This document shows, piece by piece, positions 9,123-17,040 of a stretch of DNA of 64,000 bases. Below the pieces are notes generated by a model that saw only the letters and a program-made list of their open reading frames with translations, was not told where the DNA came from and did no database searches. Numbering within the stretch: position 1 is the stretch's first letter; every line of letters begins with the position of its first letter. The DNA lies in contig SAQL01000019.1 in assembly GCA_004020645.1 (NCBI GenBank), forward strand, positions 75,570 through 139,569, in the 5' to 3' direction. The DNA comes from Mesorhizobium sp. (GTDB lineage Bacteria; Pseudomonadota; Alphaproteobacteria; Rhizobiales; Rhizobiaceae). A program made the position numbers and the translations under genes.

Positions 9123-9168
9123 GAACAACAAAGTGAAAATAACAAACGACAACAAGGAGGAATGCCCA

Positions 9169-9957
9169 ATGACGATTGCCAAGCTTTTCATCGCAGGCCT
9201 CGCGCTCGCCGGCCTCACTGCCGCGGCCAGTGCCGGAACGCTCGACGAGATCACCAAGCGCGGCGAGTTGCGCGTTGCCGTGCAGACGCAGGGACCGCCC
9301 TTCTCGCTGGTCGGCGCTGCCGGCGAACGCACCGGCAGTTCGGTCGAGCTTGCCGAACTGATGGCCAAGGAAATGGGCGTGAAGATCACCTTTTTGGATT
9401 TCGATTGGGACGGCCTGATCCCGGCGCTGCTGTCGGGCAAGGCCGATCTTCTGGTCGCCGACATGACGCCGACGCTTGCGCGGGCGATGAAGGTCGCCTT
9501 CACCAAGCCGTACATGTACACCGGCAGCACCGTCTTCACCAAAGCCGACGGCAAATTCAAATCCACCGAGGACTGCAAGGCCAAGGGCACCAAGATCGCC
9601 GTGCTGCTCGGCGCCACCGGCGAGAAGGAGGCCAAGAAGGCCTTCCCCGACGCCGACATCAAGAGCTACAAGGGCGGCGGCCCGCTGCTGCTCGACGCCG
9701 TCAACAACGGCCAGGCCGACTGCGGAGTCAACGACGTCTCGGCGGTCAAGGGCCAGTCGACCGCCTATCCGGCCGGCAGCTTCACCATCATGCCGGACAT
9801 GCTGTCGAAGGAGCCGCTTGCCTTCGCCACGCGTTATGACGAGCAGGACCTGTTGACCTGGATGAACCTGTTCCTCGATCAGGTCAGCCTCGACGGCCGC
9901 CTGCAGAAGAACCTCGATTACTGGGTCAATTCCGACGACTGGAAGAAAGACCATTAA
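9169..9957 (+). CDS. Amino acid ABC transporter substrate-binding protein
   Basis: 262 residues. The start is set by the ribosome binding site AAGGAGG (9154-9160). A signal peptide of about 22 residues ends ASAG, giving a mature periplasmic protein starting TLDEITKRGELRVAV, the hallmark N-terminus of family 3 (polar amino acid) binding proteins. ADMTPTLARAMKVAFTKPY is the conserved ligand-domain segment. It should deliver an amino acid or opine-like ligand to the two permeases downstream. Confidence 0.92.
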   Translation: MTIAKLFIAGLALAGLTAAASAGTLDEITKRGELRVAVQTQGPPFSLVGAAGERTGSSVELAELMAKEMGVKITFLDFDWDGLIPALLSGKADLLVADMTPTLARAMKVAFTKPYMYTGSTVFTKADGKFKSTEDCKAKGTKIAVLLGATGEKEAKKAFPDADIKSYKGGGPLLLDAVNNGQADCGVNDVSAVKGQSTAYPAGSFTIMPDMLSKEPLAFATRYDEQDLLTWMNLFLDQVSLDGRLQKNLDYWVNSDDWKKDH

Positions 9958-10038
9958 GCAGCGGTAGATCCGAGCGGTTTCGCGTGCGCCTCGGCGCATC
10001 GCGAAGCCGCTTGATCGTCTGAGGGACCCCTTCCAGCG

Positions 10039-10710
10039 ATGCTCGAAAATTTCAGCTTCCGCACCATCGTCGAATATCTGCCCCTGTTCGGGCAGGGCCT
10101 CGTCACGACCGTGTGGCTGTCTGTCCTCGCCTTTGCCGGCGCGCTCGCCGTCGGCATCGTGCTCGCCGCCATGAACCAGCAGCGCGGCCGGCTGTTCCGC
10201 ATCCCGGCCAAGGCCTATATCGACGCGGTGCGCGCCACCCCCTTGCTGGCGCAGCTTTATTTCCTCTATTTCGGCCTGCCGCGGCTCGGCATCATCCTGC
10301 CTGAGCTCGTCGTCGGCATCCTCGCTTTGTCGCTGAACAGCGGCGCCTATGTCGCCGAGATCATCCGCGCCGGCATCCTGTCGATCCCACACGGCCAGGT
10401 CGAAGCCGGCGTCGCCTCGGGAATGACCTATGTCCAGCGCATGCGCCTCGTCATCCTGCCGCAGGCGTTCAAGGTGACGATCCCGCCGCTGCTCGGACAG
10501 GCGATCGTGCTGGTCAAGGATTCCGCATTGCTGTCGCTGATCGCGGTCGCCGAATTGACGCGCGCCGGACAATTGCTCGCCTCCGACCGCTTCATGCCGG
10601 CGGAAGGTTTTATCACCATCGCCGCCTTCTACCTGCTGCTCTATTACGGGCTGAAGGGACTGGCGGCGCTATCCGGGCGCTGGCTTGGCCTGGCGGGAGC
10701 ACAGACATGA
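10039..10710 (+). CDS. Amino acid ABC transporter permease (HisM/GlnP family)
   Basis: 223 residues with about five hydrophobic segments. The conserved cytoplasmic EAA loop is VEAGVASGMTYVQRMRLVIL, followed by PQAFK, and DAVRATPLLAQLYFLYFGLP is the family signature. It forms one half of the inner-membrane channel with the next gene, which it overlaps by 4 bp (ATGA). The 81-bp gap from the binding-protein gene is a normal place for differential expression of binding protein and channel. Confidence 0.92.
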   Translation: MLENFSFRTIVEYLPLFGQGLVTTVWLSVLAFAGALAVGIVLAAMNQQRGRLFRIPAKAYIDAVRATPLLAQLYFLYFGLPRLGIILPELVVGILALSLNSGAYVAEIIRAGILSIPHGQVEAGVASGMTYVQRMRLVILPQAFKVTIPPLLGQAIVLVKDSALLSLIAVAELTRAGQLLASDRFMPAEGFITIAAFYLLLYYGLKGLAALSGRWLGLAGAQT

Positions 10711-11381
10711 TCTGGCAGCAGCTGCAAAGCCTCGCCGGCAGTTATCCCCTCGCCTTGCGCGGCCTCGGCATGACCGTGGTGCTGTCGCTGATCAGCCTGG
10801 TGCTTGGCACGCTGATCGGCTTTGGCCTCGGCATCCTGCGGACCGGCGGCAATCGGCTGATCAGCGGCGTGATCGGCGCCTGGGTCGACCTGATCCGCGG
10901 CACGCCGTTCCTGGTGCAGATCTTCTTGATCTTCTTCATCCTGCCGGAACTCGGCATCGAGCTGGACGCCTTCAGCGCCGGCATAATCGCGCTGACCAAT
11001 CTGGCCGCCTGCTTCATCTGCGAGATCGTCGTCGCCGGCATCCGCTCGGTGCCGACCGGCCAGGTCGAGGCGGCGCTGGCGTCCGGTCTCTCGCGCTGGC
11101 AGCGCATGCGCCAGGTAGTGCTGCCGCAGGCGATGCGCATCGTGCTGCCGCCGCTGGTCGGGCAATATGTGCTGCTGATCAAGGATTCCTCTGTTGTTTC
11201 GGCCATCGGGCTCACCGACCTCACCCGCGTCGGCTGGCTGGTGGTGCAGCGTGTGCCCAACGGCCTGCTGGTCTTCTTCCTCATCGGCCTCGGCTATTTC
11301 ATCGTCTGTTATCCGCTGATCCTGCTGGCCCGCCGGCTTGAGCAGCGCATCGGTGCGGCCCATGGCGAGGTGCAGATATGA
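10707..11381 (+). CDS. Amino acid ABC transporter permease (second subunit)
   Basis: 224 residues and homologous to the preceding permease: DLIRGTPFLVQIFLIFFILP and the EAA loop VEAALASGLSRWQRMRQVVL, then PQAMR. Overlaps of 4 bp with both neighbours make the permease-permease-ATPase segment a strictly coupled unit. It should pair with the first permease as a heterodimeric channel in the inner membrane. Confidence 0.92.
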   Translation: MIWQQLQSLAGSYPLALRGLGMTVVLSLISLVLGTLIGFGLGILRTGGNRLISGVIGAWVDLIRGTPFLVQIFLIFFILPELGIELDAFSAGIIALTNLAACFICEIVVAGIRSVPTGQVEAALASGLSRWQRMRQVVLPQAMRIVLPPLVGQYVLLIKDSSVVSAIGLTDLTRVGWLVVQRVPNGLLVFFLIGLGYFIVCYPLILLARRLEQRIGAAHGEVQI

Positions 11382-12136
11382 CGAACCCCAGCAAAGGCCG
11401 CACCGGCATGATCGAGTTTCGCGGGGTCAACAAATGGTTCGGCCCGCTCAATGTGCTGAAAGACATCACGCTCAGCGTCGAGCCGAGCGAAGTGGTCGTC
11501 GTCTGCGGCCCTAGCGGCTCAGGAAAGAGCACCCTGATCCGCTGCATCAACGGTCTGGAGACGATCCGCGACGGCGACCTGGTGGTCGACGGCCAGCGCC
11601 TCGGCGACCCCGCCACCAACATGATGCGGCTGCGCACCGAGATCGGCTTCGTCTTCCAGTCGTTCAATTTGTATCCGCACAAGACCGCACTTGAAAACGT
11701 GACGCTGGCGCCGATCCATGTCCGCAAGATCCCGCGCGCCGAAGCCGAAAAGGCCGGCCGCGAGCTGCTTGCCAAGGTCGGCCTTGCCGACAAGGTCAAT
11801 GCCTATCCCGCACAACTCTCCGGCGGCCAGCAGCAGCGCGTCGCGATCGCCCGCTGCCTCGGTATGCGCCCCAAGATCATGCTGTTCGACGAGCCGACCT
11901 CGGCGCTCGACCCTGAGATGATCTCGGAAGTGCTCGACGTCATGGTCGCGGTCGCCGAGGAAGGCATGACCATGATGGTGGTGACGCACGAGATGGGCTT
12001 TGCCCGCAAGGTCGCCCAGCGCATGGTGTTCATGGATGCCGGCGCCATCGTCGAGAGCGGCACGCCGGAGGAATTCTTCTCGCATCCGAAGACCGATCGC
12101 AGCCGTGCCTTCCTGAGCAAGATCCTGCGGCATTAG
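11378..12136 (+). CDS. Amino acid ABC transporter ATP-binding protein (GlnQ/HisP family)
   Basis: 252 residues. Walker A GPSGSGKST, the family motif FQSFNLYPHKTALENV, signature LSGGQQQR, Walker B IMLFDEPTSALDPE and the H-loop VTHEMGF are all intact, so this should be an active ATPase driving uptake. The start overlaps the previous stop (ATGA); a second ATG 10 codons in (MIEFRGV) is also possible. It is the last gene of the operon; the downstream gene is convergent. Confidence 0.93.
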   Translation: MTNPSKGRTGMIEFRGVNKWFGPLNVLKDITLSVEPSEVVVVCGPSGSGKSTLIRCINGLETIRDGDLVVDGQRLGDPATNMMRLRTEIGFVFQSFNLYPHKTALENVTLAPIHVRKIPRAEAEKAGRELLAKVGLADKVNAYPAQLSGGQQQRVAIARCLGMRPKIMLFDEPTSALDPEMISEVLDVMVAVAEEGMTMMVVTHEMGFARKVAQRMVFMDAGAIVESGTPEEFFSHPKTDRSRAFLSKILRH

Positions 12137-12204
12137 GGTCAAACTCACTCAGTTGGCCGCGCCGATGGCCGAGAGGGTGGATAATCGCCTGAAGCATTGC
12201 AAAG

Positions 12205-13206
12205 CTATTTGATCTTGATGACAACCTTACCCTTGGCGCGGCCCTGCTCGATGTAGGCCAAGGCCTCATTGGTCTGCTCAAGCGGGAAGACGCGATCTAT
12301 GACCGGGCGGATGACGCCCGTTTCGATGAGAGACGCGATTTTGGTCAACTGCTCCCCATTGGCCGCCATGAACAGGAACGAATATCGGACACCTGCGCGC
12401 TTGGCCCGCCTCCTGATGCCGGCACTCAAAACGCGCATGACCAGGTTCAGCACCACGCTCAGCCCCTTCTCCCTGGCAAACCCAGCATCGGGCGGACCGG
12501 AGATCGAAACGGCGACGCCACCTGGCTTCAACACACGCAGTGACTTTTCGAGCGTCTTGTTGTCCTGGCTGTTCAGGACGACGTCGTAGCCCGAAAGGAC
12601 TTTCTCGAAGTCATCCTTCTTGTAGTCGACAATGACATCGGCGCCCAGATTGCTGACCATGTCCATGTTGGACGCGCTTGTTGTCGTGGCGACCGTCGCG
12701 CCGAGGTGCTTTGCCAATTGAATGGCGAATGTCCCCACTCCGCCGGAGCCGGCCTGAATGAAGACCTTCTGTCCTTTCTTCAGCTTCGCCCTTTCGACCA
12801 GCGCCTGCCAGGCGGTCAGCCCGACCAGGGGAATGGACGCAGCCTCTTCCATGCTGAGGTTCTTCGGTTTCAGGGCCACGTCCGTATCGTTTATGGCGAT
12901 GTACTCGGCGAAAGTCCCGACCCGACCGTCGCGCGGTCGCGCATAGACTTCGTCGCCCGGTTTGAACTGTCGGACTTTCGAACCGACGCGAATGACCGTT
13001 CCGGCCACGTCATGGCCTGCAACGAAGGGCGAGCGATAGGGCAGGATGAGTTTGAATTCTCCGTCCCTGATCTTTGAGTCCAGCAGATTGAGACTGGCGG
13101 CATGGATCTGCACCAGCACGTCCTTCTCCCCTACTTCCGGCTCCGGAACCTCTCCAAGCCGGAGGCGAGCGTTCTTTGCATATCGATCGACGATGAAGGC
13201 CTTCAT
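12205..13206 (-). CDS. Medium-chain NADP-dependent alcohol dehydrogenase/quinone reductase
   Basis: 333 residues from MKAFIVDRYAK. The GroES-like domain has GHDVAGTVIRVG, and the nucleotide-binding loop is QAGSGGVGTFAIQLAKHLGA. The zinc-ligand cysteines of classical alcohol dehydrogenases are absent, pointing to the zeta-crystallin/quinone oxidoreductase branch, which reduces quinones or activated alkenes. A longer reading frame runs through the operator region and is rejected. The gene is divergent from a TetR regulator, with a perfect palindrome between them. Confidence 0.87.
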   Translation of the reverse strand: MKAFIVDRYAKNARLRLGEVPEPEVGEKDVLVQIHAASLNLLDSKIRDGEFKLILPYRSPFVAGHDVAGTVIRVGSKVRQFKPGDEVYARPRDGRVGTFAEYIAINDTDVALKPKNLSMEEAASIPLVGLTAWQALVERAKLKKGQKVFIQAGSGGVGTFAIQLAKHLGATVATTTSASNMDMVSNLGADVIVDYKKDDFEKVLSGYDVVLNSQDNKTLEKSLRVLKPGGVAVSISGPPDAGFAREKGLSVVLNLVMRVLSAGIRRRAKRAGVRYSFLFMAANGEQLTKIASLIETGVIRPVIDRVFPLEQTNEALAYIEQGRAKGKVVIKIK

Positions 13207-13262
13207 TGTAGCTTTCCCAAATTGACGAGACCCGGAGCGCCCGATCGACATCTCCGATGCGC

Positions 13263-13309
13263 CTATTGCATTACGATCACTTAATGATAATATGATCGTA
13301 ATGCAATAG
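13263..13309. promoter_or_regulatory. Perfect 17-bp inverted repeat, likely TetR operator
   Basis: CTATTGCATTACGATCA (13263-13279) is exactly repeated in inverted form at 13293-13309 around a 13-bp AT-rich spacer. It lies midway in the 122-bp gap between the divergent reductase and TetR genes, so one bound repressor could shut both promoters. The TetR ribosome binding site (GAAGGAG) follows directly. Confidence 0.75.
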
Positions 13310-13328
13310 TTGATCGAAGGAGAAAAAC

Positions 13329-13931
13329 ATGCGCTACGAGAAGGGCAGGAAGGACGCATCGCGGCAGCGGATCATGGATGTGGCGACCGACCGGTTTCGC
13401 TCCGACGGCATCGCTGCATCAGGTCTCGCCGGCATCATGGGCGAGGCGGGACTGACCAATGGAGCTTTCTACCCCCACTTTCCGTCTAAGGCGGCGCTTG
13501 TGCGTGAGAGCGTTGCGGCGGCCCTGGAGGTTCAGGCGACCCAGATTCAGGAGCTATTGGCCGCCGGCGGCCTGTCAATGGCCATCGACGCGTATCTGTC
13601 GGCGGAACACCGAGACAATCCAGGCAAAGGTTGCGCTTCAGCCGCGCTGTTGCCCGAAATCGCGCGTGAGCCGGTCGAGACGCGGCAAGTCTACGCCGAA
13701 CACCTGCTCAAGCTCGTACGCCAGGTGGCGGCCGAACTGACGCCCGACGCCCGCGACCCCGAGGCTGTCGCATTCGGTGTCTTTGCGACCCTGATCGGCA
13801 CGCTTGAGCTGTCCCGCGCGGTGAACGGAACCGAACTGTCCGATCGCATTCTTGAGGCTGGCGCGATAGCGGCGAAGGCGCTGCTCCAGCCCCGCGAGAA
13901 CGACAAGCCGGAAGAAAGGAAACCATCATGA
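13329..13931 (+). CDS. TetR/AcrR-family transcriptional regulator
   Basis: 200 residues. The N-terminal helix-turn-helix covers RQRIMDVATDRFRSDGIAAS...GLAGIMGEAGLTNGAFYPHF, typical of TetR proteins; the rest is the helical ligand domain, with VTRQVYAEHLLKLVRQ-like dimer helices. Start ATG 13329 follows a GAAGGAG ribosome binding site. It overlaps the alpha/beta hydrolase gene by 4 bp and faces the quinone reductase, so it most likely represses both in response to an electrophile or substrate. Confidence 0.9.
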   Translation: MRYEKGRKDASRQRIMDVATDRFRSDGIAASGLAGIMGEAGLTNGAFYPHFPSKAALVRESVAAALEVQATQIQELLAAGGLSMAIDAYLSAEHRDNPGKGCASAALLPEIAREPVETRQVYAEHLLKLVRQVAAELTPDARDPEAVAFGVFATLIGTLELSRAVNGTELSDRILEAGAIAAKALLQPRENDKPEERKPS

Positions 13932-14794
13932 ACGTGCATCATCTGTCGCGACCTGCCGCGATCGTCAAACACAGGGACGTGCCGACGAAAACGATCGACG
14001 TCGGCGGTACGAAATTCGCCTATAGGGAGCTCGGGCTCCCAACTGGGATACCCGTGATCTTTCTTACCCATCTGAGTGCGGTTCTCGACAATTGGGATCC
14101 CCGGGTTGTCGATGGTATTGCCGCAAAACGGCATGCTATCACCTTCGATAACCGTGGGGTTGGTGCATCAGGCGGCTCCACTCCCAACACGGTGGAGGCG
14201 ATGGCCCGCGACGCGGTCGCCTTCATCCGGGCCCTCGGTTTCCAGCAGGTCGATCTGCTCGGCCTATCTCTTGGCGGCTTCATCGCCCAGGCGATTGTTC
14301 AGCTGGAGCCCAATCTGGTTCGCAAAATCATCCTCGCGGGAACCGGCCCAGCCGGGGGTACCGGCATCGACAGGGTGACGTTCGTCACCGTCTTCGACAT
14401 GATCCGCGCCGCGCTGACCATCAAGGACCCAAAGAACTACCTCTTCTTCACCCGAAGCCCCAACGGCAAGAAGGCGGCGCGCGAGTTTCTGCAGCGATTG
14501 AAGGAACGGACCAATGACCGCGACAAGCCCATCGCGCTCGGCGCCTTCAACCAGCAGCTCAAGGCGGTCCGTGCCTTTGGCCAGGAGCACCCTGCCGACC
14601 TGTCGCGTATCCGGCACCCGGTCCTCGTGGTGAATGGTGACCACGACAGAATGGTGCCCACCAGCAATTCCGTCGACATGGCACGGCGCTTTCCCAATGC
14701 CGAGTTGGTCCTGTACGAGGACGGCGGGCATACGGCCATTTTCCAGTATCACGGCGCCTTCGTGGAAAAGGCGCTGGACTTCCTTGAGGCCTAG
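13928..14794 (+). CDS. Alpha/beta hydrolase
   Basis: 288 residues. The nucleophile elbow is GLSLGG (Ser nucleophile), the oxyanion region TFDNRGVGASGG, the acid lies in NGDHDRMVPT and the catalytic His in EDGGHTAIF. This is the classic haloperoxidase/esterase-like fold. It is translationally coupled to the TetR gene (ATGA) and presumably acts on the same compound as the divergent quinone reductase. Substrate unknown. Confidence 0.88.
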   Translation: MNVHHLSRPAAIVKHRDVPTKTIDVGGTKFAYRELGLPTGIPVIFLTHLSAVLDNWDPRVVDGIAAKRHAITFDNRGVGASGGSTPNTVEAMARDAVAFIRALGFQQVDLLGLSLGGFIAQAIVQLEPNLVRKIILAGTGPAGGTGIDRVTFVTVFDMIRAALTIKDPKNYLFFTRSPNGKKAAREFLQRLKERTNDRDKPIALGAFNQQLKAVRAFGQEHPADLSRIRHPVLVVNGDHDRMVPTSNSVDMARRFPNAELVLYEDGGHTAIFQYHGAFVEKALDFLEA

Positions 14795-14927
14795 GAAGCG
14801 CGGCGGGAACGATAGCTCGGCGAAAGCACCCACCGGGATGGCGACCAGACCGGGCTGGCGGACGGTGAGGAACTACCGGACGGAACGATTGCGACCGGCG
14901 GTGCCGCGCTGGGCGAGGAACCCAGGC

Positions 14928-15986
14928 TTATTGTGTATCCGCATGGGCTCTCAGCTCTGCCCTCCTCTCGTCGGAGACAACGGCAAGGTCGAGCACCTTC
15001 TGCAGTTCGGCGGCATGATGGAATGACGGTTCGGCCTGCACGCCGCTGCGCACCGCATCGACAAAGCGCTGGTAGTTGGTCGGCACCGTTCCGGCATCGA
15101 GAACCTGCCATTTGGCGTTCTCGATGTTCTCGCCCATGCACGCTTTCAGCTCCGAGCCGGTCAGATTGTGCACGACTTCGATGCCGCCCTTGTCGCCATA
15201 GATGCGCAGCCGCAATTCATTGAGATGACCTGTTGCCCAGCGGCTGGCATGAACGACGCCGAAGGCGCCGTTGCTGAAGTCCAGCGCCATGGTGAAACTG
15301 TCGTTGGCGTCGAGTTCGTACTCGCCGATCCGGTTGCCGGGCGCCTTGTCGAATGACCTGAGGCGGCAGAACACATGGTCGATGTCGAGCGCGGCGCCAT
15401 AGCTGGCGAAATCGAGGATGTGGATGCCGACATCACCCAGCACGCCATTGGAACCGTGGCCGCGCGACAGTCGCCACAGCCATTTCGGATCGGTGCGCCA
15501 GTCGCCCCAGAATTTGGAAACCAGCCAGCTCTGCAGATAGGACGCCTCGACATGCCTGATCTGCCCGATCTCGCCGGCAAGCACCATGGCGCGCGCCTTC
15601 TGCAGCGGGGCGACGTTGCGATAGGTCAAGTTGACCATGTTGATGATGCCGGCTTGCTCGGCGGCATCGGCCATCTCGCTGGCCCTCTGGTAATTTTCGG
15701 CCAGCGGTTTTTCGCACAGCACCGGCTTGCCTGCCGCGACCAGCATCATGGTGGTCGGATGGTGGATGCGATCCGGCGTCACGTTCGCCACTGCGTCGAA
15801 CTTGTCCCATGCGAGCGCGTCTTCCAGCGACGCGAACCGGTTGGGGATACCGTAGCTGTCCGAAAACTTGTCGACACGCGCGCGGTCGAGATCGACGGCG
15901 CCAATCAGTTCGACGCCCTCGATCTTGCTGAACTGCCTGGCGTGCTCTTCCGCCATCCAGCCGGTGCCGAGTATCAGGAGACGCAT
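14928..15986 (-). CDS. Gfo/Idh/MocA-family oxidoreductase (ThuB-like)
   Basis: 352 residues. The N-terminal Rossmann segment is MRLLILGTGWMAEEHARQF, the conserved CEKPLAEN motif supplies the catalytic lysine, and a C-terminal alpha/beta substrate domain follows. Family members oxidise sugars or inositols with NAD(P). It lies 77 bp downstream of a ThuA-like gene on the same strand. In Sinorhizobium thuA and thuB, which convert trehalose, maltitol or sucrose to 3-keto forms, are paired the same way, so a sugar-oxidation role is likely. No thuEFGK transporter is present here. Confidence 0.85.
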   Translation of the reverse strand: MRLLILGTGWMAEEHARQFSKIEGVELIGAVDLDRARVDKFSDSYGIPNRFASLEDALAWDKFDAVANVTPDRIHHPTTMMLVAAGKPVLCEKPLAENYQRASEMADAAEQAGIINMVNLTYRNVAPLQKARAMVLAGEIGQIRHVEASYLQSWLVSKFWGDWRTDPKWLWRLSRGHGSNGVLGDVGIHILDFASYGAALDIDHVFCRLRSFDKAPGNRIGEYELDANDSFTMALDFSNGAFGVVHASRWATGHLNELRLRIYGDKGGIEVVHNLTGSELKACMGENIENAKWQVLDAGTVPTNYQRFVDAVRSGVQAEPSFHHAAELQKVLDLAVVSDERRAELRAHADTQ

Positions 15987-16063
15987 GATTCTTATCCTTA
16001 GGATGGGGCTTTATCTTCTTGTTCGACCGTGGATTTTCCGAACCGAAGGTTCGGGGTCATGGT

Positions 16064-16849
16064 CTAGCGATAACCGGCTTCGCCCGCGGCATGGAGTTTT
16101 CCGCCGCGCTCGGCGATCGGCTCGAGCGCCTTATCCACCGGCACGTTCGGCGCATCGAGGATGGCTGGATGCGAGCCCTGCGGGTTGTGCGCCCATTTCA
16201 CCGCATTGCGCAGCACCTTTTGGACATTCGCGTCGTGATAGGTCGGATAGGTCTCGTGACCTGGCCTGAAATAGAAGATGTTGCCGGCGCCGCGGCGATA
16301 GGTCAGCCCCGACCGGAACACTTCGCCGCCCTGGAACCAGGAGATGAACACCGTTTCCAGCGGCTCCGGCACGGCGAACTGCTCGCCATACATCTCCTCG
16401 TTCTCGAGCTCGAAATACTCGCCGATTCCGGCAGCGATCGGGTGGTTGGGGCTCGTCACCCAGAGCCGCTCGCGCTCGCCCGCCTCGCGCCATTTCAGCG
16501 TGCAGGGCGTGCCCATCAGCGTCTTGAAGATCTTCGAGAAATGGCCGGAATGAAGGACGATCAGCCCCATGCCTTCCCAAACGCGGCGCGCCACGCGCTC
16601 GACGACTTCGTCGGCGACGGCGCCATGGTCCTTGTGCCCCCACCACACAAGTACATCGGTCTGCGCCAGACGATCGGCAGGCAGGCCATGCTCCGGCTGC
16701 TCGAGCGTCGCCCACGATACGGAGATTTCGGGGTCGAGCTTCAGCGCGTCGGCGATCGTCGCGTGCATGCCCTCGGGGTAGATCCCCGCGACCACCTCGT
16801 TGGTCCGCTCATGGATATTCTCGCCCCAAACGACAGCGCGTAAAGTCAT
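16064..16849 (-). CDS. ThuA-like domain protein (trehalose utilisation family)
   Basis: 261 residues starting MTLRAVVWGENIHER, chosen because AGAGGA lies upstream of this ATG; the frame extends 38 codons further upstream with weaker starts. LVWWGHKDHGAV, GLIVLHSGHFSKIFK and RSGLTYRRGAGNIFYFRPGHE match the ThuA class I glutamine-amidotransferase-like fold. With the adjacent ThuB-like oxidoreductase it probably acts on keto-disaccharides or related sugars. Trehalose as substrate is an inference from the family name. Confidence 0.87.
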   Translation of the reverse strand: MTLRAVVWGENIHERTNEVVAGIYPEGMHATIADALKLDPEISVSWATLEQPEHGLPADRLAQTDVLVWWGHKDHGAVADEVVERVARRVWEGMGLIVLHSGHFSKIFKTLMGTPCTLKWREAGERERLWVTSPNHPIAAGIGEYFELENEEMYGEQFAVPEPLETVFISWFQGGEVFRSGLTYRRGAGNIFYFRPGHETYPTYHDANVQKVLRNAVKWAHNPQGSHPAILDAPNVPVDKALEPIAERGGKLHAAGEAGYR

Positions 16850-17040
16850 GACATCCTCTCGATTGGTTGAAGCCGCCGCCCCGGTATGGTCACTCATAGT
16901 ATCCCTGGGCGGGATTGAAAACCTTCGAGATTGGCCGAAATCCCCCCACAACTTCGTCATCAACTCTGAGGAAGCTACGAAGGACCGCCGCGACGACCTA
17001 CGCGCCGCGCCCTTCCGACGCGACCTGCATCATTGGCTGG

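Noticed and set aside
9100..10572. 490-codon minus-strand frame over the binding-protein and permease genes
   Set aside because: Antisense to two clear transporter genes; His/Arg/Asp-rich composition typical of shadows.
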